Below are positions 16,262 through 24,558 of a stretch of DNA of 64,000 nucleotides, in pieces. Position 1 is the first letter of the stretch; each line of letters opens with the position of its first letter. The position numbers and the translations under genes are program-made. The notes beneath the pieces were generated by a model, which did not search any database, was not told the DNA's origin, and saw nothing but the letters and a program-made list of their open reading frames with translations. The DNA is from Hyphomicrobiales bacterium (GTDB lineage Bacteria; Pseudomonadota; Alphaproteobacteria; Rhizobiales; Aestuariivirgaceae): assembly GCA_016710435.1 (NCBI GenBank), contig JADJVV010000001.1, positions 248,001 through 312,000 on the forward strand, given 5' to 3'.

Positions 16262-16492
16262 CAGATACAAGGGCCTCAGCGATGGGTGGGCGGACGGTGC
16301 CGCCCACTTTCTGGGGCCCATAGGCCGACGATCGCGGTTCAGGCTGCGCGTCCCGCGGGGAAAACATTGCATGTTCGGGAAGCGGCGGCAATTCCAGGCC
16401 CTGCCCGTGGAAGCGAGTTTCAGGTCTTGCCGATGCGGCACATGCCCCGCTTCCATCCGCTTTGGCGCGGACGGGGTATGGCGCGGCGCAAC

Positions 16493-16645
16493 TCAGGCCT
16501 TGGCGTCGTCAGCCTTCTTGTGGCTGCATCCGCACCCACACGAGGGTTCCGGAAGCTTCGGCTTTTCAGAAGCAGCGGCGGGAGCAGGCTGAGGGGCAGC
16601 TGCCGGTTTGTGGGGCTCGCGGCCCGAGGGGAAACGTGTGACCAT
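16493..16645 (-). CDS. 50-residue Pro/Ala-rich protein with a CGCGC metal-binding-like motif
   Basis: Small cytoplasmic protein. The N-terminus MVTRFPSGREPHK leads to a Pro/Ala linker, then KLPEPSCGCGCSHKKADD. Three alternating cysteines next to His and Lys suggest metal or redox binding; no known family is claimed. No Shine-Dalgarno site is seen, but an FNR-type box lies 35 bp upstream, centred 41.5 bp from the ATG, as for the Crp/Fnr gene. Those two genes even share the opening residues MVT and similar bases around the start. The reality of the gene rests on this promoter and on its plausible composition. Confidence 0.5.
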   Translation of the reverse strand: MVTRFPSGREPHKPAAAPQPAPAAASEKPKLPEPSCGCGCSHKKADDAKA

Positions 16646-16679
16646 GCTGTAAAAATGACGCCTGCATCGTCCGGCTGCC

Positions 16680-16693
16680 TTGACCAGGATCAA
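16680..16693. promoter_or_regulatory. FNR/NNR-type box upstream of the CGCGC small gene
   Basis: TTGACCAGGATCAA matches TTGAT-N4-ATCAA at nine of ten arm positions, with the same arms as the box at 12150. It lies between the divergent 50-residue gene (minus) and the DUF2147 gene (plus). It is probably a target of the Crp/Fnr protein encoded 4.5 kb to the left. Confidence 0.6.
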
Positions 16694-16769
16694 GCAGTAC
16701 CCCCGAGCCGCCACTTTACCGTCGACGCGGTTCGTGCCTAGTCTGGCGCAACCAGAACGGGGGACCACC

Positions 16770-17123
16770 ATGACACGCACACGCAAGGCACTTGTCATTT
16801 TCGCCACCACACTGCTGGCAAGCGCCGGAACAGCCCAGGCGGGCGATCCCATCGTCGGCAAGTGGAAGCGGCCCAACGGCATCATCGTCGCCTTCTCGCC
16901 TTGCGGCGGCGGCTTCTGCGCTTCACCCGTGACAGGCCCCAACGCCGGCAAGAGCGCCGGGAAACTGAGCCCCACCGGCGACGGCCACTACAAGGGCACC
17001 CTCACCGATCTCGAATCCGACAAAACCTACACCGGCAAAGGCGCCATCAACGGCAACACCCTCACCATCGCCGGCTGCGTGCTGGCGGTGCTGTGCAAGA
17101 GCGAAAGCTGGGTGAGGAAGTAG
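16770..17123 (+). CDS. DUF2147-like secreted protein
   Basis: 117 residues. A signal peptide (MTRTRKALVIFATTLLASAGTAQA) precedes GDPIVGKWKRPNGIIVAFSPCGGGFCA, then TGKGAINGNTLTIAGCVLAVLCKSESWVR. This GxW..P...I.I..C....C plan is that of DUF2147, a lipocalin-like periplasmic domain of unknown ligand; four cysteines probably form two disulphides. ATG 16770 follows GGGGG by six bases. It may be under the FNR-type box 77 bp upstream. Confidence 0.75.
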   Translation: MTRTRKALVIFATTLLASAGTAQAGDPIVGKWKRPNGIIVAFSPCGGGFCASPVTGPNAGKSAGKLSPTGDGHYKGTLTDLESDKTYTGKGAINGNTLTIAGCVLAVLCKSESWVRK

Positions 17124-17136
17124 GTTCTCCCGGCCG

Positions 17137-19275
17137 TCAATTGTCGAGGAACGAGCGCAACTTCCTTGACCTCGAGGGGTGCTTCAGCTTCCTGAGCGCC
17201 TTGGCTTCGATCTGGCGGATGCGTTCGCGCGTCACGCTGAACTGCTGGCCCACTTCTTCCAGCGTGTGATCCGTGTTCATGCCGATGCCGAAGCGCATGC
17301 GCAGCACGCGCTCTTCGCGCGGCGTGAGCGAGGCCAGCACGCGGGTGGTGGTTTCGCGCAGGTTCGCCTGGATGGCGGCGTCGATGGGCAGGATGGCGTT
17401 CTTGTCCTCGATGAAGTCGCCGAGGTGTGAATCCTCTTCGTCACCCACCGGCGTTTCAAGGCTGATCGGCTCCTTGGCGATCTTCATCACCTTGCGCACT
17501 TTTTCGAGCGGCATCGAGAGCTTTTCCGCCAGTTCCTCCGGCGTCGGCTCGCGCCCGATCTCGTGCATCATCTGACGCGAGGTGCGCACGATCTTGTTGA
17601 TGGTCTCGATCATGTGCACGGGAATGCGGATGGTGCGCGCCTGGTCGGCGATCGAACGCGTGATCGCCTGCCGGATCCACCACGTCGCATAGGTCGAGAA
17701 CTTGTAGCCGCGGCGGTACTCGAACTTGTCCACCGCCTTCATCAGGCCGATGTTGCCTTCCTGGATCAAATCCAGGAATTGCAGACCACGATTTGTGTAT
17801 TTCTTGGCGATGGAGATGACGAGGCGAAGGTTTGCTTCCACCATTTCCTTCTTGGCGATGCGCGCCTCGCGCTCACCCTTCTGCACCTTGGCGACGATGC
17901 CGCGGAATTCCTGGATCTGCAGGCCGGTGGCGGAGGCGAGTTCGAAGATCTCGTCGCGGATGACCTTGATCGATTCCTTCTCGTCGTTGACCCACTTCTT
18001 CCAGCCATGCTTGGTGAGGCGGCCCACCCGCTTCAGCCACTCGCCGTCGAGTTCGTTGCTCTGATATTCGCGCAGGAACTCTTCGCGCGGCACCTTGTAG
18101 GTTTCGGCGAGCCGCAGCAAACGGCCTTCGAGCACGTTGAGGCGCTTGGAGATGTCGTAAAGCTGGTCCACCAGCGCCTCGATGCGGGCGTTGTTCAGCG
18201 ACTGCGACTTGACGAGGCCGACGATTTCCTCGCGCAGCTTCTTGTAGCGGCGCTCCTGCGAAGGCGAGAGGCCCTCGCCATCCGTCACTTCCTGGTCCTG
18301 CAGCTTGCGCAGCGATTTGTAGAGGCGGGCGATTTCGTCGAAGACTTCGAGAACCTTCGGCTTCAGCTCGTTCTCCATGGCGGAGAGCGAAACGCCGAGG
18401 TCATCACCCTCGTCGTCATCATCCTCTTCGGCGGCCGAGGGCTTGTCGAAATCTTCCGGCGAGAGAACATCGGAGTAGTCATCGTCGGCCAGCGGGCGGC
18501 GGGCCGGCTGGGTGGCCTTGCGTGTTTCTTCCTTGCGGCGGAGTTCGGCGCGCTTGGCTTCCGCCTGCTTGCGCACTTCTTCCTTGGGCGGCACGTAGGG
18601 CTGCGGCGTGGCAACCGACTGGTTCTGCTTGGCGTCCGGGCCGGCGTAGGTTGCTTCGAGGTCGATGATGTCGCGGAGAAGAATCTTCCCCTCGTTCAGT
18701 TCATCGCGCCAGATGATGATGGCCTGGAAGGTGAGCGGGCTTTCGCACAGCCCGGAGATCATCGCTTCGCGGCCGGCTTCGATGCGCTTGGCGATGGCGA
18801 TTTCGCCCTCGCGGCTGAGCAGCTCCACCGCACCCATCTCGCGCAGATACATGCGCACGGGATCGTCGGTGCGGTCGGCGGGAAGCTTGGGCGCTTCCAC
18901 TTTCATCAGCGCCGTTTCGCCGGACGCTTCTTCTTCCACCTTGGCGGTGAGGTTCTCGGATTCTTCCTCGCTCTCCACCACGTTGATGCCCATCTCGTTG
19001 AGCATCGCCATGATGTCCTCGATCTGCTCCGGCGAGGTCTCGTCAGAGGGGAGGACGGCGTTCAGTTCGTCGAGGGTGACATAACCCCGCGCCTTGGCGA
19101 GCTTGATCATCCGCTTGACGGCGGCATCGTTCATGTCGAGGACAGGCGCATCCGCTCCCGCTTCCGGGGCTTCCGGCTCGGCGCTGGCATCGTCGGGCGT
19201 GGTCGGCGCATCAGGCTCCACCGGCGGCTTCGCGGGGCGGGCAGCGGCAGGTGTCTTGGCGGGCGTGCGGGCCAT
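17137..19275 (-). CDS. rpoD: RNA polymerase primary sigma factor (sigma-70)
   Basis: 712-residue housekeeping sigma factor. Region 1.1 lies near residues 50-110, and region 1.2 begins at DPVRMYLREMG. A long acidic non-conserved insert follows (about 225-330), then regions 2.1-2.4 (NLRLVISIAKKYTNRGLQFLDL, GYKFSTYATWWIRQAITR), region 3 (HMIETINKIVR) and region 4 (LEEVGQQFSVTRERIRQIEAK). It ends in SRSRKLRSFLDN, the usual alphaproteobacterial end. The N-terminus has an Ala/Pro-rich extension. It lies 114 bp downstream of dnaG on the same strand, the usual primase-sigma pair. Confidence 0.98.
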   Translation of the reverse strand: MARTPAKTPAAARPAKPPVEPDAPTTPDDASAEPEAPEAGADAPVLDMNDAAVKRMIKLAKARGYVTLDELNAVLPSDETSPEQIEDIMAMLNEMGINVVESEEESENLTAKVEEEASGETALMKVEAPKLPADRTDDPVRMYLREMGAVELLSREGEIAIAKRIEAGREAMISGLCESPLTFQAIIIWRDELNEGKILLRDIIDLEATYAGPDAKQNQSVATPQPYVPPKEEVRKQAEAKRAELRRKEETRKATQPARRPLADDDYSDVLSPEDFDKPSAAEEDDDDEGDDLGVSLSAMENELKPKVLEVFDEIARLYKSLRKLQDQEVTDGEGLSPSQERRYKKLREEIVGLVKSQSLNNARIEALVDQLYDISKRLNVLEGRLLRLAETYKVPREEFLREYQSNELDGEWLKRVGRLTKHGWKKWVNDEKESIKVIRDEIFELASATGLQIQEFRGIVAKVQKGEREARIAKKEMVEANLRLVISIAKKYTNRGLQFLDLIQEGNIGLMKAVDKFEYRRGYKFSTYATWWIRQAITRSIADQARTIRIPVHMIETINKIVRTSRQMMHEIGREPTPEELAEKLSMPLEKVRKVMKIAKEPISLETPVGDEEDSHLGDFIEDKNAILPIDAAIQANLRETTTRVLASLTPREERVLRMRFGIGMNTDHTLEEVGQQFSVTRERIRQIEAKALRKLKHPSRSRKLRSFLDN

Positions 19276-19389
19276 TCAGTCTCAAGTCCTTCAAGGCGGG
19301 TGATTCGCTCACCTGCGGTAGAGTGATTCGGCAGTCACCTAAAGCCCTGCCCCTTAAACGGTTCTTAACCATGGCAGGGGCCTGCGGCG

Positions 19390-21327
19390 TTACATCGCCT
19401 CTCCCCCGCCCCGGCCCGATGCGGCCCCGAAGCCCTCGATCAAGGCTTCGGACCCGAGGGCCGACGACAACTGGTCTCGAACCGCAAACAGGGCGGCCTG
19501 GGTGTCCTCCGACGGATCGCGCGCAAAGGCGGCTTCAGCAGCCTTCAACTCGCGGTCGAGTGTGACGGTTTTCCGGTGCAGGGCGATCATCTGGCGGAGG
19601 CCTGTCCGGGCATCATCTGGTGCAGCCGCGGGACCAAGGAACCACTCATTCAGACGCTTCGCCTGATCTTCAAGGCGGTCCAGGTCCGGACCAAATCCTT
19701 TTGAACTCAGGTGGGTCTTCAAGGCCGCCCGGTCAAGGACTTCCTCGGAGGAGGCAACGTCTAGAATCAGTGTACGGAGGGAGTCAAGCGCCCGGGCGGT
19801 AAAATCCAGACCGGCAAAGTCCTCCCAGAAGTCATGCAAAAGCTCGGGGTGGTTGATGGCGGAGAGGATAATCATCCGTTCCCGCCGCTCGGCCGCAGCC
19901 GCAGCCGTGTTGGCCGAAGCCGCTGCCCGGAGTTGCGGCGAGGCGGCTTGCGGAACTTCCCACGGCCGCTGCCCCGGCTTGAGGCGGGGCTGGAAGCTGC
20001 GGCCCGGTCCCATCCGCGCGCCACCTCCAACCTGGGGTCGCCCCTGGCCCCAGAGGGTCTGGAGGCGCAGGCGGAGGTCATCGAGATAGTGCCGCCGCAC
20101 CATCTCGTCCTTGATCCCGCCCACCAGCGCCTTGAGGTCCCGCTCGAAGGCGGCCTTGCGTTCGGGGCTGCTCCTGTCGTTTTCACCAAGCGCCCGGTTC
20201 CACAGCACATCGGCGAGCGGTGATGCCGCCGCAATCACCGCCCTCACCGCATCAGCCCCTTCCGCGCGCAACAGGTCGTCCGGATCCTTGCCCTCGGGCA
20301 GGAAGGCAAAGCGCAGCGAATGTCCGGGAGCGAGCAAGGGCAGCGCAAGGTCGAGCGCACGGTAGGCAGCTTTCAGGCCCGCGCCGTCACCGTCAAAACA
20401 GAGAATGGGCTCCGGCACGGTGCGCCACAAGAGGCCGAGCTGGTTTTCCGTCAGCGCCGTGCCGAGCGGCGCCACGGCCTCGGCAAATCCGGCGCGGTGC
20501 ATGGCGATCACATCGACATAACCTTCAACGGCAATGAGGCGGCTGTTCTGGTGCGCCGCCCCGCGCGCCCTGTCGAAATTGTAGAGCACCTCGCCCTTGT
20601 GGAAGATGGGCGTCTCCGGCGAGTTCAGATATTTCGCAGGAACGTCCGGGCGCAGCGCCCGCCCGCCAAACGCGATCACCCGTCCCCGCCCGTCGCGGAT
20701 CGGAAACATCACGCGGTCGCGGAAGCGGTCATTGCCGACCGCATTGTCCTCTTTCACGATGACGAGCCCCGCCTCGATCATCTGGTCAAGCGGAATGCCC
20801 TTGGCCGCGAGTTCATTGCGCAACCACGAGCGGTCGTCGCGCGCATAGCCAATGCCGAATTCCTTCTGCACGGCCGGCGCCAGGTCGCGGTCGGCCAGAT
20901 AGCCGCGCGCCTTCGCGCCGTGCGAGGATTGCAGTTCCGCCTGAAACAGCTTCGCCGCGATCTCCATCACGTCATAGAGGCTGGCCCGCGTCTTCTCGCG
21001 CTCGACCTCGGCCTCCGACATCACGGGCATGGGCAGGCCCGCATCGCTGGCCAGGCGCTCCACCGCTTCCGGAAATGGCAGGCCTTCCTTCTCCACCAGG
21101 AAGGTGAAGATGTCGCCGCTCGCCTTGCAGCCGAAGCAGTGATAGCGCCCCTTGCGGTCGTCGGCGTGGAAGCTCGGTGATTTCTCGGTGTGGAAGGGGC
21201 AGCAGGCCCAGTAGTCGCCCTTCGCCGCTTGCGTCTTGCGCCGGTCCCACTGCACATGCCGGCCGATCACGGATGAAACATTCACCCGCGCACGGATCTG
21301 GTCAAGGAAGGTCGGTGGAAAGCGCAT
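19390..21327 (-). CDS. dnaG: DNA primase
   Basis: 645-residue primase that makes RNA primers at the replication fork. The N-terminal zinc domain is CPFHTEKSPSFHADDRKGRYHC (cited in part) with CFGCKASGD. The TOPRIM core has LIAVEGYVDVIAMHRAGF and CFDGDGAGLKAAYRALD, and the C-terminal part is the DnaB-binding region. ATG 21327 (MRFPPTFLDQIRARV) is preferred over TTG 21336. rpoD follows. The 114-bp gap between them (19276-19389) holds a weak 7-bp stem but no gene. Confidence 0.97.
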   Translation of the reverse strand: MRFPPTFLDQIRARVNVSSVIGRHVQWDRRKTQAAKGDYWACCPFHTEKSPSFHADDRKGRYHCFGCKASGDIFTFLVEKEGLPFPEAVERLASDAGLPMPVMSEAEVEREKTRASLYDVMEIAAKLFQAELQSSHGAKARGYLADRDLAPAVQKEFGIGYARDDRSWLRNELAAKGIPLDQMIEAGLVIVKEDNAVGNDRFRDRVMFPIRDGRGRVIAFGGRALRPDVPAKYLNSPETPIFHKGEVLYNFDRARGAAHQNSRLIAVEGYVDVIAMHRAGFAEAVAPLGTALTENQLGLLWRTVPEPILCFDGDGAGLKAAYRALDLALPLLAPGHSLRFAFLPEGKDPDDLLRAEGADAVRAVIAAASPLADVLWNRALGENDRSSPERKAAFERDLKALVGGIKDEMVRRHYLDDLRLRLQTLWGQGRPQVGGGARMGPGRSFQPRLKPGQRPWEVPQAASPQLRAAASANTAAAAAERRERMIILSAINHPELLHDFWEDFAGLDFTARALDSLRTLILDVASSEEVLDRAALKTHLSSKGFGPDLDRLEDQAKRLNEWFLGPAAAPDDARTGLRQMIALHRKTVTLDRELKAAEAAFARDPSEDTQAALFAVRDQLSSALGSEALIEGFGAASGRGGGEAM

Positions 21328-21413
21328 GGGCGGCAAATAACACGTCTGGCCCGTCCCTTGCCAATCTCAAACACACGTGTAGCCTTGCGGGCGCAAACCA
21401 AGGGAACCGCAAC

Positions 21414-21848
21414 ATGGCAATCACCAAGAAATACACTGCCCACGGAACGTCGGTTGGAGGCCGGGGCGGCGGCACGGCGAAGACGGATGACGGCATGCTG
21501 GACCTGATCATCGCCGGGCCCAAGGAACTGGGTGGAACGGGCCAAGGCACCAACCCCGAGCAACTCTTTGCCGTCGGCTATTCATCCTGCTTCCTGGGCG
21601 CGATGAAATTCGTCAATTCCAAGGAGAAAAAGGCGCTGCCATGGAACCCGGACAATTCCGTGACGGCCCATGTCGCCTTCGGTCCGCGCAGCGACAAGAA
21701 GGGCTTCGGCATCGAGGTCAAGCTGGAGGTGAAGCTCGTGGGCATTCCCAAGGCCAAGGCCACCGCCATTGCCAAGAAGGCGCATGTGGTGTGCCCCTAT
21801 TCGCACGCCATCCGCAGAAACGTGAAGGTCACGACCAAGATCATTTGA
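21414..21848 (+). CDS. ohr: Organic hydroperoxide resistance protein (Ohr/OsmC family)
   Basis: 144-residue peroxidase that reduces organic hydroperoxides with two cysteines. The reactive Cys is in GYSSCFLGAM and the resolving Cys in HVVCPYSHAIRRN; YTAHGTSVGGRGG at the N-terminus is typical of Ohr rather than OsmC. It is likely to be recycled by lipoyl dehydrogenase systems. ATG 21414 follows AAGGGAACCGCAAC. No OhrR regulator gene adjoins. It converges with a His-rich gene across a shared terminator. Confidence 0.92.
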   Translation: MAITKKYTAHGTSVGGRGGGTAKTDDGMLDLIIAGPKELGGTGQGTNPEQLFAVGYSSCFLGAMKFVNSKEKKALPWNPDNSVTAHVAFGPRSDKKGFGIEVKLEVKLVGIPKAKATAIAKKAHVVCPYSHAIRRNVKVTTKII

Positions 21849-21859
21849 GGCCAAACGAA

Positions 21860-21885
21860 AAGGGCCGCGCTGGTGCGCGGCCCTT
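21860..21885. terminator. Bidirectional terminator between ohr and the His-rich gene
   Basis: An 11-bp perfect stem (AAGGGCCGCGC / GCGCGGCCCTT) with a TGGT loop lies between convergent genes. The T run (TTTTCGTTT) is on the minus-strand side, which suits the His-rich gene best; ohr would use the same stem in the other direction. Confidence 0.75.
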
Positions 21886-21906
21886 CCGTGTCGCCGTGAT
21901 GGGGTG

Positions 21907-22155
21907 TCAGTGCCAGGCGCGGTGGCAATAGGTCTTCTTCGTCACCCAGATCTTCTTGGTGTGATGCTTGTTCCAGACCTTCACCTTCTTGTAGTGGCAA
22001 TGCCAGTGATGGCCATGGCCATAGAACATCGGCACGCCGATATAGATGCCAACGTGGCCATGACGATGCCTGGCTTCAGCCGTCGAGGCCGCACCGGTGA
22101 TACCGAGGGCAAGCGTGCCGGCAGCGGCGATGGCGAGAACAGTCTTGCGAAACAT
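21907..22155 (-). CDS. Small secreted His-rich protein
   Basis: 82 residues. A signal peptide (MFRKTVLAIAAAGTLALG to STAEA) is followed by a mature chain dense in His, Lys, Trp and Tyr: RHRHGHVGIYIGVP, YGHGHHWHCHYKKVKVW, KKTYCHRAWH. It resembles its neighbour at 22325-22615 in signal sequence (both end GASTAEAR-like), in the VGIY/VGVY-x-G-x-P motif and in the HCHW/HCHY-K-K-V-K-V stretch, so the two are a local duplication. Similar small basic proteins are common in Rhizobiales. Metal binding in the periplasm is plausible but unproven. Confidence 0.75.
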   Translation of the reverse strand: MFRKTVLAIAAAGTLALGITGAASTAEARHRHGHVGIYIGVPMFYGHGHHWHCHYKKVKVWNKHHTKKIWVTKKTYCHRAWH

Positions 22156-22267
22156 GTGTTGGGTCCTTCCGTTGAAAGTGGCCCGCAGGCCCTGATGAGC
22201 CCACGACAGGTACCACTTTCGCGAAAACAACCTGAACGTCAGATGAACGCCCCGATCCATGCGAAAA

Positions 22268-22293
22268 GAGGCCGCGCGGGCAGGCGCGGCCTC
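22268..22293 (-). terminator. Terminator after the second His-rich gene
   Basis: A 10-bp stem (GAGGCCGCGC / GCGCGGCCTC) with a 6-nt loop. On the minus strand it is followed by TTTTCG. It lies 32 bp beyond the stop of the gene at 22325-22615. Confidence 0.7.
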
Positions 22294-22324
22294 CAAATCA
22301 GATAAAAGTGAAATCGAAAGGCGG

Positions 22325-22615
22325 CTACCAGTCGTTATGGTTCCGGTGGTGGCCATAGTGGCAGCGTTTGACCTTCCGCCACTTGTGATGCTTCTTTTTC
22401 ACTTTCACCCAATGGCAATGGTAATTGCCGCGGTGACGGTAGTTGCCGTCGCCGTAGTAGCCATAGTCGTCATAGGCCCCGAAGAACGGGAAGCCGAAAT
22501 AGACACCGACATCCGGGTTACGATGATGGCGGTGATCCCGGGCCTCGGCGGTCGACGCGCCAAGGCCCAGCGCCATTGTTCCGGCTGTGGCCAATGCAAT
22601 CAATGTATTGCGCAT
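22325..22615 (-). CDS. Small secreted His-rich protein (paralogue)
   Basis: 96 residues: a signal peptide ending near STAEA, then RDHRHHRNPDVGVYFGFPFFGAYDD (in part), a Tyr/Gly-rich stretch, and HCHWVKVKKKHHKWRKVKRCHYGHHRNH. It is a paralogue of the 82-residue protein 170 bp away and has its own terminator between them, so each is a separate unit. Histidine clusters and two Cys suggest metal or heme contact; no function is established. Confidence 0.75.
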   Translation of the reverse strand: MRNTLIALATAGTMALGLGASTAEARDHRHHRNPDVGVYFGFPFFGAYDDYGYYGDGNYRHRGNYHCHWVKVKKKHHKWRKVKRCHYGHHRNHNDW

Positions 22616-22704
22616 GATGCTGGTCCTTTCATTCGCATTTGAGCAAAGCCATTCCGTAAAATGGCGTCACCACATCTAAACACCTGGAATGGCGGAAAGT
22701 TGCC

Positions 22705-23166
22705 TCAGCCAAGCAATGACTTTACGAGCCCGCCGGCCTTGCCCATGTCGATCTGGCCGGAATATTTGGCTTTCAGTTCGGCCATCACCTTGCCCATGTC
22801 CTTGACCGAGGCCGCCCCCACCGCCGCGATGATGCCCTTGATGGCGTCGCGTGTGTCATCATCGGACAGCTGCTGCGGCATGTAGGACTGAATGATGGCC
22901 ATCTCCTCGCGCTCCTGCTGGGCCAGTTCCGGACGCCCGCCCTGGTCGTAGGCCGCGATCGAATCCTGACGCTGCTTCACCATCTTGGCGAAAACATCCA
23001 GCAAGGCGGAGTCGGGCAGTTTTTCACTGTCGTGGCCTTCGGTGCGGGCGTTGATGTCCTTGTCCTTGATGGCGGCATTCATCAGGCGGATGGTCGCCAG
23101 CTTGCGCTTGTCCCCGGCCTTCATGGCGTCCTTCAGGTCGGCGTTCAGTGTGTCGCGGAGGCTCAT
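22705..23166 (-). CDS. GatB/YqeY-domain protein
   Basis: 153 residues. It has the YqeY plan: LRDTLNADLKDAMKAGDKRKLATIRLMNAAIKDKDI, then VKQRQDSIAAYDQGGRPELAQQEREE and a C-terminal KDMGKVMAELKAKYSGQIDMG. The fold matches the tRNA-binding tail of GatB, but stand-alone members are not proven amidotransferase parts. In alphaproteobacteria this gene is often divergent from carA, as here. ATG 23166 (MSLRDTL) is the conserved start. Confidence 0.9.
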   Translation of the reverse strand: MSLRDTLNADLKDAMKAGDKRKLATIRLMNAAIKDKDINARTEGHDSEKLPDSALLDVFAKMVKQRQDSIAAYDQGGRPELAQQEREEMAIIQSYMPQQLSDDDTRDAIKGIIAAVGAASVKDMGKVMAELKAKYSGQIDMGKAGGLVKSLLG

Positions 23167-23234
23167 CGGCGCTCTCTCCCGTCTGGAAATGCGTGGAAAG
23201 CGCCTCCATACCGCCTTCGCAGGTGCAGCGCAAA

Positions 23235-23263
23235 CTTGACGCCTGCCCCCTGCTCCCTTAACC
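23235..23263 (+). promoter_or_regulatory. Candidate sigma-70 promoter of carA
   Basis: CTTGAC (23235-23240) matches the alphaproteobacterial -35 consensus. A 17-bp spacer leads to TTAACC (23258-23263) as a weak -10. It lies about 27 bp before the carA ATG. Confidence 0.35.
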
Positions 23264-23289
23264 AGCGCCAAATTCCCGGAGACTCGACC

Positions 23290-24513
23290 ATGGCAACCGC
23301 CAAGAAGGCCGCAAAGGCCAACGCAAAGTCACGCCCGCAGTCTGGTGCCCCCTTCGGGGATTGGGATGTCCCCGTGGTGACGGGCGTGCTCGTCCTGGCC
23401 GACGGCACGGTGATCGAAGGCCAGGGCTTCGGCGCCGAGGGCGATGCCGTGGGCGAAGTCTGCTTCAACACCGCCATGACCGGCTACCAGGAAGTGCTCA
23501 CCGATCCGTCCTATGCGGGTCAGATCGTCACCTTCACCTTCCCTCATATCGGCAATGTCGGTACCAACGACGACGACATCGAGACCACCAACCTCGCCGC
23601 TTCCGCTGCCGTCCTTGGCTGCATCGTCAAGGCCCCGGTGACGGACCCCGCCAACTATCGCGCCGCCAAGCATTTCACCAAGTGGCTGAAGGCCCGCAAC
23701 ATCGTCGGCCTCTCGGGCATCGACACCCGCGCCCTCACCAGCCTCATCCGCGAGAAGGGCATGCCCAACGGCGTCATCGCCCACAATGCCAAGGGCAAGT
23801 TCGACATCGCCGCCCTGAAGCGCAAGGCCGCCAAGTGGCCGGGCCTTGTCGGAATGGACCTCGCCAAGGATGTCTCCGTCACGCAGCGCATGGACTGGGA
23901 TGAAAAGCTGTGGGACTGGAAGACCGGCTACACCACCGCCGAGGGCGGCAAGAAGGTGGTCGCCATCGACTATGGCCTCAAGCGCAACATCCTCCGCTGC
24001 CTCACCTCCGCCGGCTGTGACGTGACCGTTGTTCCGGCCACCACCGCAGCAGACGACATTCTCGCGATGAAGCCGGATGGCGTGTTCCTCTCCAATGGTC
24101 CTGGCGATCCCGCAGCAACCGGCGAATACGCGGTGCCCGAAATCAGGAAGCTCGTGGACTCCGGCACGCCTGTCTTCGGCATCTGCCTCGGCCACCAGAT
24201 GCTCGCCATCGCCCTGGGCGCAAAGACATTGAAGATGCACCAGGGCCACCACGGCGCAAACCATCCGGTGAAGGACTACACCACCGGCAAGGTAGAGATC
24301 GTGTCCATGAACCACGGCTTTGCCGTGGACCGCGACAGCCTGCCCGCCGGCGTGGAAGAAACCCACGTCTCCCTCTTTGACGGCTCCAACGCCGGACTGC
24401 AGGTGAAGGGCAAACCGGTCTTCTCCGTCCAGCACCATCCCGAAGCCTCGCCCGGTCCGCAGGACTCCCACTATCTCTTCAAGCGCTTCGTGGAGATGAT
24501 GGAGAAGGCGTGA
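23290..24513 (+). CDS. carA: Carbamoyl-phosphate synthase small (glutaminase) chain
   Basis: 407 residues. It hydrolyses glutamine and feeds ammonia to CarB for arginine and pyrimidine synthesis. The N-terminal domain has GEVCFNTAMTGYQEVLTDPSYAGQ (in part) and GLSGIDTRALTSLIREKG. The class I GATase domain has LSNGPGDPAA, the nucleophile in VFGICLGHQMLA and the His/Glu pair in VQHHPEASPGPQD. Lys/Ala residues extend the N-terminus. carB is not in the window. Confidence 0.97.
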   Translation: MATAKKAAKANAKSRPQSGAPFGDWDVPVVTGVLVLADGTVIEGQGFGAEGDAVGEVCFNTAMTGYQEVLTDPSYAGQIVTFTFPHIGNVGTNDDDIETTNLAASAAVLGCIVKAPVTDPANYRAAKHFTKWLKARNIVGLSGIDTRALTSLIREKGMPNGVIAHNAKGKFDIAALKRKAAKWPGLVGMDLAKDVSVTQRMDWDEKLWDWKTGYTTAEGGKKVVAIDYGLKRNILRCLTSAGCDVTVVPATTAADDILAMKPDGVFLSNGPGDPAATGEYAVPEIRKLVDSGTPVFGICLGHQMLAIALGAKTLKMHQGHHGANHPVKDYTTGKVEIVSMNHGFAVDRDSLPAGVEETHVSLFDGSNAGLQVKGKPVFSVQHHPEASPGPQDSHYLFKRFVEMMEKA

Positions 24514-24558
24514 GCGGCTTCTGCTGGCCTGGTCTGCTGGCCTGAGCGCGCGAAAGAT

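Noticed and set aside
16286..16307. GC-rich hairpin GTGGGCGG...CCGCCCAC followed by TTT on the plus strand
   Set aside because: No plus-strand gene ends before it, and it is not placed to end the minus-strand gene at 16493.
17563..19326. 587-codon open frame on the plus strand
   Set aside because: It is fully antisense to rpoD, whose motifs are unmistakable.
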